A stretch of 64,000 nucleotides of DNA from assembly GCA_003344405.1 (NCBI GenBank), contig NOWV01000073.1, forward strand, positions 248,001 to 312,000, given 5' to 3'. This stretch comes from Trichoplax sp. H2 (lineage: Eukaryota; Placozoa; Uniplacotomia; Trichoplacea). A program made the translations under genes and the position numbers. This document shows, one piece after another, positions 30,961-43,622 of the stretch. The notes under the pieces are model-generated. The model was not told the origin of the DNA and made no database searches. It was given only the letters and a program-made list of their open reading frames with translations. Position 1 is the stretch's first letter. Each line of letters opens with the position of its first letter.

Positions 30961-33900
30961 TTATAGACCTTGTGATTTAGCTCTTGTATGAAATCCAGCC
31001 CGAGTAATTGGTCTTCTGATAATATCGACTCTATCTATTTCGTGTTTTACAACGGCACTGTGGACTCTAGGATCACCTGATTCCCTAAGAAGAAAAATTT
31101 GAAAATGTTTCAAATGCTTTGCTATTATTGTTAAATAAATAGCCAGTGATATTCATCACTCAAAGCTTAAATTCACTAAGCAAGTAAATGAATATGAGAA
31201 AATATTCTAATTCAAATTCTTGTTCAATCCAATCCATTAAATTAATTTACCCTAGCAAAGTTTCATCATAACTTCTACGCATCTTGTTAGCAGATAATTC
31301 TTTTTCAGATCGGCTAGTTAATGACGTTGTTGACTGTGTTATAAATCCTTTCTTAAATTTTCTGGTTCTATAATCAGATGCTGTTCTCGGTCTAGTAGTT
31401 GGAGCTTTGGGTCTAGTAGGTGTAGGAGGAAGTGGATTAATAGTCTTTTTTGACTCATTACGTGGAGATTCTTCCGATTCGCTCTCCTGTATAGCAGACA
31501 TCTAGAATAATGCAATATTTTCTTATTAGTAAAATTTTAATCTATGCAATGGTTAACTATACTTCTATAAACCACTTCAATTTGAATGATTTAATTTAAA
31601 TATACGCAAACTTTTAATTTATAATAGCATTTACCTCAATATTATCGATGCCAAGAGTGACCCTACGGTAGTAAATTCAGCATGAATTAGTATCAATTTT
31701 TACTTTCATCTTTATCTTTAAAGATCATTTACAAGTAAATAGAAAAATTTTTATCTTAAATATATAGTTTGTGCACGGAGATAAACTACGGGAATTAAAT
31801 AGCATCCTACCAAGTGTGCATTAATCAAACGAGCTCAAGTAATCCTACTACGACAATGTTGTGATGCTATTGTACATGTATACTTAGAAAGAAAAGTGGC
31901 AGTGAAATCAGTATATGCCCTATACAGATATAATAACTAAAGATATGGAATCTTTGCTAAGTACCTTTCATATTGTGTCTTCCATGCTTTTAATTCGGTT
32001 ATAACATCTTCTTTACTAATACTGCCACGGCTTTCTTCTTCGTACGTATGTTCCGGATGAAATCCAGTTGTAGATGGAGTAGAACTATACAAGACAGCAG
32101 TAGCTGTTTTATAAGATTTAAATGCGTCCATTGATTTTGAGAGAAGGTCCTGCTCGAGTTAACATCAAGGTCCATATACTTTAGTTAAGTCTCGATTTTT
32201 ATTGTATAGTAAGTATCAGTTTTCACAGATATGTAGTAAAACTGATAACTAAAAATCGATCATTAATTAAGTTACCTTATTTTTCTTTCTTGATCGAAGT
32301 GCTCGAACTGGATTTCCACAAATGACTTCGCTAGATCCTGTTATATAATAATAACGCTTACCTATGTAATATTTCCTAATATCTATAATAGTGTTTCACC
32401 GACAATAGCTGAATTTACGGTAAAAATGATTTACAATTTTGCAATGGAATTAGCTCTTTTCATATACATAAGCAGGAGTGAATAAATAATAACAACAAAT
32501 CTTACCATGAGTTAAAGAGCTACTGTTATCATTTTCCATAAGCAGAGTGGATGTTTGATCTGGTTATAGCAGAAGTAGAAATATCAATAAGCGATACCAA
32601 CAAGAATTTTACTCTTACAGTCTTTAAAGTAACAAATTTGTTTCTAAATCACACCGTAAATATTTACTTTTATGAGTATAACATAATGAATGATATTGCC
32701 TACCAAGTGATGATGGCGTTGGAGTGAGCATAGGTGAAACTGATCGAGTCGATGCTACCGATTGTGGCCGACGTAAAATTTGCGATTCGGATTTTAGACG
32801 GCCAGAATTTGGCCTCTGGTTTACTGAATAATAATTAAAAATTAATAATTTGTAAATGAACATCGATATTACTAATAAAAGATTTTTGTTCTACTAACAA
32901 TAGGTATGATTTCACTTCGGTAAATCTATTAAGACTGATTGGCGAGACTGACAACATGAGAGAAAGCTTATTTAATAGCGATATTCTTACTAGGAGGTGT
33001 ATGTGCCATGTTTTCATATTGCTCTTGATATGATCTATCTTCTATATGTTGCTTTTCATCGACCATATCAAAGGCGATTTGATCAACAGGTTCATTATCG
33101 ATAAACTTTAGATTGGGTAAAGTTGTTCTAACGGTATTTTTGTAGTTATAATTTTCAATTTCCTACAGTAAATATATTGTATCAAAGTTAAAGATATCGC
33201 ATAAAATATACTTTGCAAAATCAAGCTACGGCTATATAAAATCCAACGCAGGAAATAGCAGTGATAGTCATTAGCAGTATTTACTTCTTGGCTAGCATTT
33301 ATATCTGGCGAAAAGCAAACTGGGTTGCCCTCAAGAGTTAATGTTACTAATGCAGGACATAGTGTTAGAAAACCAATCTGCGAAGAGCTATTAACGCCAT
33401 TCCTATTTTTAATTAAAAAGCAAAAATTTTTTGATAAGAAGTTTAGAAAAAGATACGCTATTAGCTTGAAGCTAGCAGAACTCATCTTTACTTCGATACA
33501 AATGTACATGAATTGTTATGATAAATTTTTTCGTTTAGGAAATAACAAAATAATATAACTTATCCTACATATAAGATATTTTTATTTAAATCAAGAAGTT
33601 CGTGTGTATGATATTAATGTTTAAAAGTAAAAAAATAATAATGATTTTATACTGATTATTGCAATATTTGAAATTTAACTTACATAACATATCAATAGCT
33701 ATAAAATAGTAAAATTACCCTTCTAAGTCTAACACTTCAATGTTTTCAAGCATGCTAATTGGACTGATATCATTGATGGTATTGTAGGCTAGATATAGCT
33801 CCTGTTCAATTAGTAAAAATCAAAATTAGCCACATAAACAATACAAAATTATATACAATAATACTATAACAGTAAAATTATCGAAAATGAGATCGGAAAA

Positions 33901-35279
33901 CGGGATATTACAAAGTGCTCCTTTCGAAGTAAGTAATATAATGCAGAAGGCATTTGAATTACCTTTAAGGATGATAAACAACTTATTCCATCCACTTCAT
34001 TTAATTGACAACGAGGCATCCACAATATTTTTAAATTAACTAATGAAGTTCCTAAATCTCTATTGATAGAAATCGAAATTTGTTATCGCTAATGAGAAAA
34101 CTAATATTCTATATAGGCATATTTAATGATTGAATTCTACTAAATTTAGGACGGTATGACATATGAATATATATATATATATTACCTAACTGATGAAATA
34201 ATACTGTTGGTTAATTTCAACTCATAAAGATTAGGTAACCATATACCTGTTTCATGGTATGTGCATGAATGAAAAGGAATAGAAACAAGAATATTAATTC
34301 ACAACAATATTATAATAATTAACTATTACTCAGTTATTTTATAATAACATTATTTTTAATCATTTTGATACTAGTCACGCAATAATATTACAGTAAATCG
34401 ATTTAAATTACGGACTCATAACATGAAAGTAAAATTAGTAATGATAGAATAATTACCAAAATTTCCTAATGTATTATCTGTTGTGTTAACTCTGATTTCT
34501 AAATAGTTTACTTCGCCTAGATTAGTACATCCTGTCAACGATTGCTATTTAGGTTTAAATAACAAGAAAAGGAAGACACCAAAATAGTTTAAATGGATCG
34601 TTCATTAAATTATTATACACATAAGAGTAGGTCAAAATATTTAAAACAGAAGTTAAAGCTGATATTGCAGTAGGACTAACTAGCTTTCGAGGGGATAAGT
34701 ATTCCTCAAATAAGTCGGCATCTTCGTTATCTTTTTGTGATGGCTCAGGATTTTCACGCAATGTTGAATAACTGGTTATTTGAATAAGACGATGAGAATT
34801 TGATGGTGCTGTTTCATTTTCAATCTCTTCCGTGGTAAATTCTTCATCCGCTATCCCTCTATTAATTGAATAACTGTAAATAAAGGAAAAAGTAGAGATA
34901 TATTTAGTATTTTATGGGATTATTTCACAATTAGTACTATCTATTATGTGACCATGCTTATTTGTTGAGTTTCGGTAGATTGTCTATACCATATTTCTGA
35001 CTCTTTTTAGCTGACGCCAGTCTTAATCAATCAGTCATTTTAAAATCATAGTAGAATATACTAACTAAACGTAATATTTCAACTTAATATATTATACTCA
35101 AACAGTGATTGATGTTTACCTTGGAGTGATAACAGCAACAATTATAAAACTGATGACTAATGTACAGAGTGGCAATAGAGCCGATGAGTTGTTGATTTGT
35201 ATATTTAGTGAAGGTTGTAGTTGAAGTATTCTTTTTCTTACCTTTGGTTGTTATTTGCCTTGGGTTCTGCACATGCCAT
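30961..35279 (-). CDS. LRRC56: Leucine-rich repeat-containing protein 56 (557 aa)
   Basis: LRRC56 (related to Chlamydomonas ODA8) assists intraflagellar transport or assembly of outer dynein arms in motile cilia. Fifteen coding exons on the minus strand: 35279-35242, 34873-34681, 34544-34457, 34246-34186, 34059-33963, 33801-33719, 33402-33285, 33162-32991, 32823-32704, 32559-32506, 32337-32276, 32149-31965, 31662-31635, 31501-31251, 31084-30961 (TAA); 1674 nt with continuous phases. Family signatures: LFEEYLSPRKLQSL near the N-terminus, DNTLGNFG, then leucine-rich repeats (LPNLYELKLTNS, NLKILWMPRCQLNEVDGI, LKELYLAYNTINDISPI, IEVLDLEGN, LCPALVTLTLEGNPVC), an LRR cap with NYNYKNTVRTTLPNLKFID, and downstream SLTHGSSEVICGNPVRAL and ELKAWKTQYE, all matching vertebrate LRRC56 in order. 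The C-terminal part is Ser/Thr/Pro-rich and basic. Vertebrate LRRC56 is about 540 aa, so the model is full length. It is divergent from the RhoGEF gene. Confidence 0.95.
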
Positions 35280-36142
35280 TGTACTTGGACAAGTAGAAAT
35301 GCAAGTATATCAGCGATCGTCAATGTAACTGTGAAGAATTGATGTACATAATGAATTTACTATTTAGTCTCTACATGCGTATTTTGATCATTTCTTATCA
35401 CGTAAGTAATAAGCTGGCTTAACGAATAGATATAAGTTGATGATTTTAGATTTTTTGTAGTATTTGTTAATATATTGATATCTCGTTCTTGATTAATTAT
35501 TTGTAAATTGCCGTATAGGATAAGAGTTGGTCGACTAATTTTAAGATATAGGATCCAATACGTAATAAGTTAACGTGTTCTTCTATTACTGGATAAAAGG
35601 TGGTGCAGCGTACATTTACTTGCGATAGAATAGATTATTAGTATGGATTCACTCAATTTATGTACTGGTAGTGGACATCGTATGGGAAGGGGGAATGGTT
35701 GCAATAAACAACCGTTAGTCAGCGTTGATTTATGTCTATGCTATGGCTAAAAGTTATCCAATCTGCAATATAATATATGCCGTAAGAGTATCTCATGCGT
35801 GCTTCCGCTAGTTTAGTGCTTCCATTCCCAAGATTCAGGGTAGTCATGGTGAAAAGTCGAGATGCATGCTGGGGTTTATTGCGCATGCGTCTTCAATTCC
35901 AATACAATACTATATTTAGTGGTGTCTGTCGTACCATGTTTAGTTCAGTACTGTAGCTTGCATAATCTACTATCCAGTAGATCTACAGTACAGTATACAA
36001 TACTGGATGTAGCCAACTAGTGGTTTACATTCTGTCGCATAGAAGCCTTCAGATTTTATGCCGCTTGCCGAAAGAGTAAATAAGTTTGGCTTCATTAATA
36101 AGCCAAATTCTTCCCTGAATTTTTCAGAGTTGTCTCTGTAGA

Positions 36143-36167
36143 GGTGTACAGAACAGTACTGTACACC
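36143..36167. repeat. Perfect 9-bp inverted repeat, 7-nt loop
   Basis: GGTGTACAG and CTGTACACC are exact reverse complements around AACAGTA. Confidence 0.8.
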
Positions 36168-36535
36168 AGAGAAGCTAAAATTACCAACTGTACGTATAGT
36201 GCACGGTACTGCATAGTATTGACTGTCCTTGGACCACTCAATATTCAATAGTCAATTATCTATGAACTTGTAAATTTCCCATTCGTATGAACAGGTACAT
36301 ATTCTACACAAAGTAATACATTAAAAGATAATTCACAGCTAAATTATCTTACACACTAGATTTCCTACGTATATAAATTTAATATTGGGGTGGATATCTT
36401 AAGCACAAGGATTCAAGGTAAAGTTAATGGCACATAATGGTCGATTATGCCATTACTTTTACACTACTATATTCATTTTGAACCAATCAAAAATGATTGG
36501 ACAACCCAGACAGACAGACAGTAAACGTTTGATGG

Positions 36536-36560
36536 ACGCTGTACAGTTACTGTACAGCGT
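36536..36560. repeat. Perfect 11-bp inverted repeat, 3-nt loop
   Basis: ACGCTGTACAG and CTGTACAGCGT are exact reverse complements around TTA. It shares the CTGTACA core with the palindrome at 36143-36167, so these may be related sites or remnants of one element. Confidence 0.85.
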
Positions 36561-37369
36561 ATCGTATGTGAGTCTGGGCTGTCTGGCTGACTCATAGTCA
36601 GGTCTACACCGTCTACTCATAGTGCAGGTGTGAAAGAGTCACGTGATCAACGGTTGTTTCCCGATTCTGGCTTTTGATTGGCTTATTGGTCTGTTCAATA
36701 ATTTCAAAAGTAAGTTGGTTTGTTATCATGGTGTGAATGACTGACGTAACACGATCGATCTTGGATTCATACTTTAGCACTTTACAGACGTGCATAACAA
36801 GCCACAAGTTAAAAAATTGCAGCTTAGTCTTCGTATTGATTCTGTGAGACAGAACTTGCACTGGCTACTTCAATGATAGGCAACTCCAAAATAGACACTG
36901 ATTTTCCAATCATCAACAGTTAACCAAGACTGCTAAGTTTTGTTTCATTCACAGGAAATTGAACATTCATTATTTCTATAATCGTTAAAGAAAGCTCATC
37001 AACGTCTCAAATTGGCACTATCTTATTTGGCTTCATTACTTTTTCTCATTGAAAGTTGGAAATTGCCAATTGAACCAGGTAAAATCGAGTAAAAAAGGCG
37101 CCTAATGTTTTCGTGAGTGACAATTAAAAAATGATCCAATCTTGTTACAGTCAGGAAGGAAAATTACATCAGGATAAAATCAAATAGTCTTTTAAATTTA
37201 CATTAGAGGAATTTCTAAATCCATGGCAAGGTTGTACAGAGCAGCCATAACCTGCTTCACCTTGTAGTAAAAATGTCATCCGCTCGTATTGGGGTGACAC
37301 GTCAGTTACGTCACATACGGGTATTCAAAATTTATCTACTAACATTGATCTTGTTCAATCTATATCTAG

Positions 37370-40300
37370 ATGGAAAACATGGAAGTAAACGAGACTGTGA
37401 CCACCCCTTTAGTAAATCAAGGTAGGGACTTTCAGAATAAATGATGTCTTTCACTCACTTTAATTGCTTCATTGAACGTTACACGATGATACAATAGTAT
37501 AAAAATGGACGATACTACTAATGAATTGGAAAGAAATAAAGTTGAAATAATTAACGAATCCAATTTAATGACATGACCATGAATGATTTGCTGACAATTT
37601 ATTTCCTTGAATATGTTCAAAGCGATATTTTGAGACCTTGATGATTTTTTAACTGTCAAGGGGTTGTTTGGGTGATCTGTTGACCAACATCGAGAGTAGT
37701 CTGTTTTTATTTCCAGTGCAGAGAATCACTCTCCTTTGTAGCACACACTTATTCCAACACCCATTCTGCAATAAATTCCAGGATGATTGTTATTAATTTG
37801 ATTACTTCTTCTAAATCTTTGGTATGCAGATCACTAAATCATACAGTATATGATCATTGATCTATAAGATGTTCTGGATAACTGGTAATAATGATACCTG
37901 TTGGGAGATGTAGTACAGAATGAAGTAGTACAATTACTGTAAATGTAGTTACGCAACATCAATAGTCTATTATAACATAGCAGGTCTATTCTAATTTCTA
38001 GTACACAGAATCACTCTCCTTTGCAGCACCTCTCTTAATACTAACGCTACCCATTCAGAATAAATGTTATTGGCTTGCTTAACTCATGACAGTCCTTTGC
38101 AAGAAGATCACAAATTATACGGTATACCGTATAATCCAAAGATATCCTAGATTCGAAATCTTATTGGATTTTTTCTACATTAAAAGTGATTCATTGCCCG
38201 CATTTAGAATAAATAATATAGAAATTATCGCTATATTCATTGAATTTCATCTACGTATAGGCGTTATAGCATTATTATTATTATTCATGTTCCTTTCAGT
38301 GTTGGCGTGCACGTATATAAAGCTTCTGCTGTACATACTAGTTTGCACGGAACCTTTAACGTTGTTCTCTATTTTACAATTGCAATACATTTTAATTTTA
38401 CAAATTATTTTCAATTCCTATTTGTTAGAATCGACAATTCCAGCTGGCAAAAATGTCAACAGTATGATTAGCATGTTTAACTCCTATTCAGCGTCCAAAG
38501 AGAATCGTGATAACCCTATCCCTCGTAGAAAATTTGGTGTCGATGCACCAGGATATCAGTCAACTCCTCTTATTAAGAAATATACTGATACTAATCGAAA
38601 TATGAAAAAGCATAAGAAAATTCTTGCGATATCGAATCTTAACAATATTACTAATGTTACATCGAGTCCTAATGGCAATACTCAAGAAGAAAATTGGAAT
38701 CATATCGATGAATTTAAAAAAGATCAAAAGTGCGATATGGTAGATGTAGCTACTTCCGAATTTATGTGTTTATCTATGGTTGTCAATTATAATGCGGATG
38801 AATCTAGGGTAAGAAGATTACGATCTATCATTAATATAGTCAATGTTTGGCATTCATTTTAGGCTAGATAAAACAAGTATCGATTGAAAATTTACTTCAT
38901 TACTGATCAACTATCACTCTTTATGTTCGTGTATATTATTAGAATGATTTAACCACAGACATGTTCACCTGTAATAACGAATTTAATACCAGTGACAATA
39001 TTGAACAATCTGCCCATCTGGAAGATGAGAAGCCAAGTAATTCAAACTGCTTTTCTGCTGTAAACCCTCCGTTGACGGGTGAGGAAGCAGCGAGCGATGA
39101 TTGCACACAGCAAGATTCCAAAGCATCAGAGGAGGCAAGCGATAATTATAACCAAGATACTAAAAGCGGTGATCCTCAAGGCCCGGGAGATGAAAATATC
39201 GACATAGGGAGTATATCCAATTTAACTAATGTCAGTGATAGTAGTGCAATCCAGGAGTATAGCGATGATGGAGATAATGATAATGATTTAGCAAGCAACA
39301 AAAAAGTCCCTAGGCAAGACAGTAAAGAAAAATTTTATAATATGCTAATGGCAATATCGCAGGAATATGGCATCAATTCTACTAAGGATGCAAGCCCTAT
39401 TTTAAATAATTACCCAAAGACAATCGAAGAAGAGGTTATTGAATATTCAATGCAGAATAGCAGCAATGCGCCTAAATCGCAGGTATCTCTGATGGCTAAC
39501 TCAGAGTGCAGTAGTCCTACTCATCACCAAACTACTAAATCAAGGAATACTAATTACGTAACAGCAACGTCGGTAAATTCCCCTATAGCTGCTCCAGAAA
39601 TCACACCAGTAAAAATAGGATATGGCGTTGATAGTAACCCTAATATTAATTGTGAAGAATCCCCTGATGCTCGTAGCCAAATAGACGCTCAAAGAGATTC
39701 ACCTAACACAATGCTCAATTCCTTGTGCGATAACTCTGTAGAAAAAGCTAATCTATATGAGAAAAAACGCCAAGCGATGCATAAACACAAACATCAAAGC
39801 TACCGGACATCAACATTTATTAATCCGCCGTCATTATCTGACTGCAATACCAGTAATGAAGAATCTCCATTAGCTAAAACTATTAATAGCGATATAAATG
39901 CTTCAATAATGCAGTCCGCTGCATCTCGGCCTGAGGTGAGGAAAAGATTCAATCAGTGTTCACCTCAAGATGAATTAAGTGCTTTACCAGAAACTAATAT
40001 CGGCAATATTAAGATACAATTAGACTTAGTTAAATCTCCTATACCGGAAGCGCCAACGGCTAATTCAGAAGAATCTCATGTTGTCTATGAAGAATCACGT
40101 TATATCGATAATACGCATATGAGTAACCTATCAGCTGGAACTTCGATTTTAAAAAGCTCGAAGCGTTATCGTCGGCTGTTTGGTAAAAAGAAAAACAGAT
40201 TTGGAGATTCGGTAATGTCGACAAATCATAACGATACTAGTATGGCATCTAATACAAGTATTTTAGGCAAGCGCTTCAAAAAGAAAAAGAAGACTTTAGC

Positions 40301-43300
40301 TGCTCAACAAAGTACAAAGTTACTAATGTCATTACATGGTGAAGAGTTAAATGATCAAACAGTTCAATCAATGACACTACTGGCTATTCATGATGATGTT
40401 GCACAGCAAAAGTTAGCATTAGCTAAAAAGTATCGTAAGGTAGAAGCTGAAGTTTTTCAATCAGAGAGAACATATCAACGTCACCTCAGAGTAATTATTA
40501 AGGTTAGTGTTATTTTTTGTACCCAGTATCATAACGAATAATTAGGTATATTTATTAAAGTACATATCAAGATTATTTATCATAACAATTATTTTAAGTA
40601 TTTGCCTTATATGTGTATCGATCTTGATTAAAATTATCTTATAAATATTAATACAATCTGGTAACATTTACTTTTAATGAATTATTATATCGTTCTTGTA
40701 GCATTTTTTGGAGCCATTACGCAATCACGGGTACATTCCTGATGCTGAAATTGATGGTATATTTTCCAATATTGAACAAATTTTACATGTGAATGAAGAA
40801 TTGTTGAAGAGAATGACGCGGTTTGGTATTGCCGAAGCATTTGCAGCTTTAACTCCTTTTCTAAAGCTTTACTCTCTCTATGCCAGCAATTATGATAGAG
40901 CAATCCATTTAATCGTTGTAAGTTAACCTTGCCTTATTGATGAAATTAATTTTGTATGATTAACATTTCCCTTGATGGCTGACGTTGATGCAGTATCTTT
41001 TTTATTTAATCAGTGATTTTTGAATATTGTATTGCATTTAGAAATGGGAGAAAATATCGGAAGATTTTGCGTCTTTTAAGAAGTCAAAAGAAAGTGGCAG
41101 TATCGTAAAAGGCCAAAAGTTAATGTCTCTGCTTATTATGCCTGTTCAACGTATTCCACGTTATAAACTCCTTTTAGAAGAATTATTAAATCTATCGCGT
41201 CCTGGTGATAAGGATTACTTAAAATTAAAACGTAGGTTTGAGCCTAAAGTCTTATTTCAGGATTTAAATTTATCATTAATGTACTATAAACTGGGATGAG
41301 AGATTATAATACCTAATGATTTTATTGCTAATTATGCAAATAACATAATAAGAGTCCTACGTTCTATTACATAGAATCAGTTGAAGATATAACTAAAGTT
41401 GTCGAGTTTGTTAATGAAAAAATCCGCGAACATCAAGACTACGACAAAGTCATTATGATACAAAATAAGTTTAAAGGGAATTCAGCTCCGAATTTTGTAG
41501 CTCCAGGTTTGATACTAATAAGTGAAGATTAGTTTTAATTGATAATTTAGTTACTCACTCTTTCAGTCTTATATTGCAATTTCAATGGATAACAATATAG
41601 ATGTTGATTGAGTAGCTGCACATTCGCTAAATTTTAAATTGCATTATTCCTTGTGTTGAAAGTTAATGTTAATTTGTAAGTGTAACAGAAATATTTCACT
41701 GTTTATTATTTAAAGGCCGAAAATTAATTAAAGAAGGGTCATTGTGGAAGGTACGATTTACTAATCCGATTCAAATTCTCAATAAATACGTAGCACGCCT
41801 GTCATTGCTTAGACTATTAATTTATTATTATCTATTTAATTGGTAGCATTTAGATTGTTGACTTTTATAACTATTCAAACTAGACTAATTGTTGGAAAAT
41901 ATCCTTTTTGCAGGTCTGCGGCAAAAAATCGAAGATTAGAATGTTTTTTCTGTTTTCTGATATCTTAGTCTATGCTAGACAAGCCTTTACATTTGGTGCT
42001 AATAATTCAATAAGGTACCTGTGTCTTTTTTACTATTTATTTAAAAAGTAAATAGACGGCCCAGTTTGTAAGCTGTAAAAACCTACAGTACAGTTTAAAT
42101 TTTTCAAAGATACGTAGAAATAACTTCGTTATAGTCTTCAATGTTAATTTTGTTTTTCTTGACATAAAATATTGCGTTTCCACTACAGAAATTATGAGTG
42201 TCGTGGAATTTTACCTCTTTCATATTGCTCGATTGTGGAAATATTTGGCGGTAGCGAGAACGCCGATGCTGGTGGCTTGGTTAAATTGACTTGCAAAGGA
42301 AAATCGTTTTTACTATATTCAAATGATCGTCTAGAGATTCAAGGATGGAGTAAAGAATTGAAAAATGCGATTAGGTATATTTTGCAATGTATATAGGGTC
42401 AATGCATTGATAAGGATGCAATTACCATTATTTCTAACTTTTTTTGTATTTAATTACAGAAACGCACTTGAATCTCGACTGTCGTTAAAAAAGTTGATAG
42501 TAGATAGCGATGTGGTAAGAGTTAAGAAGAAGACTACCATCAGTTTACCCCCTAGAAGATTTAGTCTCAGAAGGAAGAGTCGCACTCCTAAAAGAATTAA
42601 GGAGGTAGATTATGCAACTCGATGTGTTACCCTAATTATGGTCACTCCTAACATATTGACAATCCTTGCGTTGATGCGATCCATTGATAATTATAATTTT
42701 TAATTATATTCTTACAAATAGTACTTATCAGAAAGCTGTATGGACAGCTTATATCCAATGCGAAAAGAACTGATTCCACATCATACACCTAAAGTTGCCA
42801 GATACAATAGAGAACGATCAAAAAACTTGGAAACTCAGAAAAGTAATGTTAAATGCGATGCTAATGAAGCACTTTTGACACCAAGTAAAGCCGTTGAAGA
42901 GTAAGTTACTATCCAGTAATTATTGAGTTGTCTATAAAATAGTAATATTTAGATTAACCGGAGAATTAGTTGCTGTCACTCAACTGAGATAGATGGGGAA
43001 TATGACATGAAAAAGCTACCGTATGTGCAGTATAACGAATAAGTATAATTAGTAATTTTATGTTATCCTCAGTAACGACGGGTTAGCCATTTATGCGATC
43101 ATTTGTAATAAGTATGGGAAGAAAAAATTTTAAGTATGTTGGCTTTTGTATGGTGCGTCTTTGGTTAGGAGCACAGTGTACTGTATTTCGTGTCCATGCA
43201 TGCTTAGGATTACGATTTCTGAACTGGCTGTACTGTATGGTGTAATTTAGTTGACGCTTTTCCTTACAGAATGTAGGCATAGACTTTTTGAAATTTTCTA

Positions 43301-43622
43301 AGTAATGTAGGTCGTAATAAAAATGACAGTTATCGTACTGGTTTGGATTATGTTCGTAAAGTACTTTTTAAGACATCAGTACTCCCAACCCTACCTTTTA
43401 CTTCTGAATAACAGTATGTCATTGAAACACCTAAACAACTGCAGGAGCTCTACTAAACCATACAGCTTTTGTCAATACCTTGAATAAATTTGAACGTAGC
43501 CATCTAATGTTTTACTAACATTTGGACATTGATTTTTTGCTAGGACATTGGAATTAACACATGATATGTCACTCTACGTACCGAAAAAGAAACCAGAAAT
43601 AGCACAGTGTATCATTATATAA
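37370..43622 (+). CDS. Dbl-family RhoGEF (DH-PH) with C-terminal CaaX-like box (about 1084 aa)
   Basis: Guanine nucleotide exchange factor for a Rho-family GTPase. Coding exons: 37370-37421, 38429-38808, 38943-40502, 40702-40917, 41042-41231, 41375-41506, 41716-41750, 41914-42014, 42189-42374, 42460-42604, 42722-42900, 43544-43622 (TAA); 3255 nt, phases continuous. Residues 1 to about 635 are Ser/Asn-rich and disordered with basic patches, with no domain recognised. The DH domain spans about 640-830 (VEAEVFQSERTYQRHL, FLEPLRN, and the conserved MPVQRIPRYKLLLEELL). The PH domain follows at about 848-965 (KLIKEGSLWK, MFFLFSDILVYAR, GWSKELKNAIR). A basic tail (PPRRFSLRRKSRTPKRIKE) and the end QCIII follow. 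The DH-PH order resembles the FGD group but no FYVE zinc finger is seen. Least certain are exon 1 and the last two junctions, which rest on splice sites and phase only. Confidence 0.85.

Larger units (their letters stand above)
35280..37369. other. Divergent intergenic region, LRRC56 and RhoGEF promoters
   Basis: About 2.1 kb between two genes transcribed away from each other. No coding exon seen. The middle (about 35800-36900) is less AT-rich and has exact palindromes at 36143-36167 and 36536-36560, and CCAATCA/TGATTGG arms around 36483-36500 that include inverted CCAAT boxes. Confidence 0.55.

Noticed and set aside
38086-38428. Open frame running upstream into the second RhoGEF exon, beginning MTVLCKK
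   Set aside because: This part is hydrophobic and low in coding character. A good acceptor (TTTGTTAG before AATCG) and a phase-matched donor at 37421 place the real first exon at 37370.
42365-42703. Reading through the RhoGEF exon to a stop at 42703
   Set aside because: The extra residues look like intron translation; a donor at 42605 joins in phase to exon 42722-42900 with coherent sequence.
42732-42900. Acceptor at 42731 for RhoGEF exon 11
   Set aside because: Its phase gives an early stop after any good donor of the preceding exon; the acceptor at 42721 keeps the frame.
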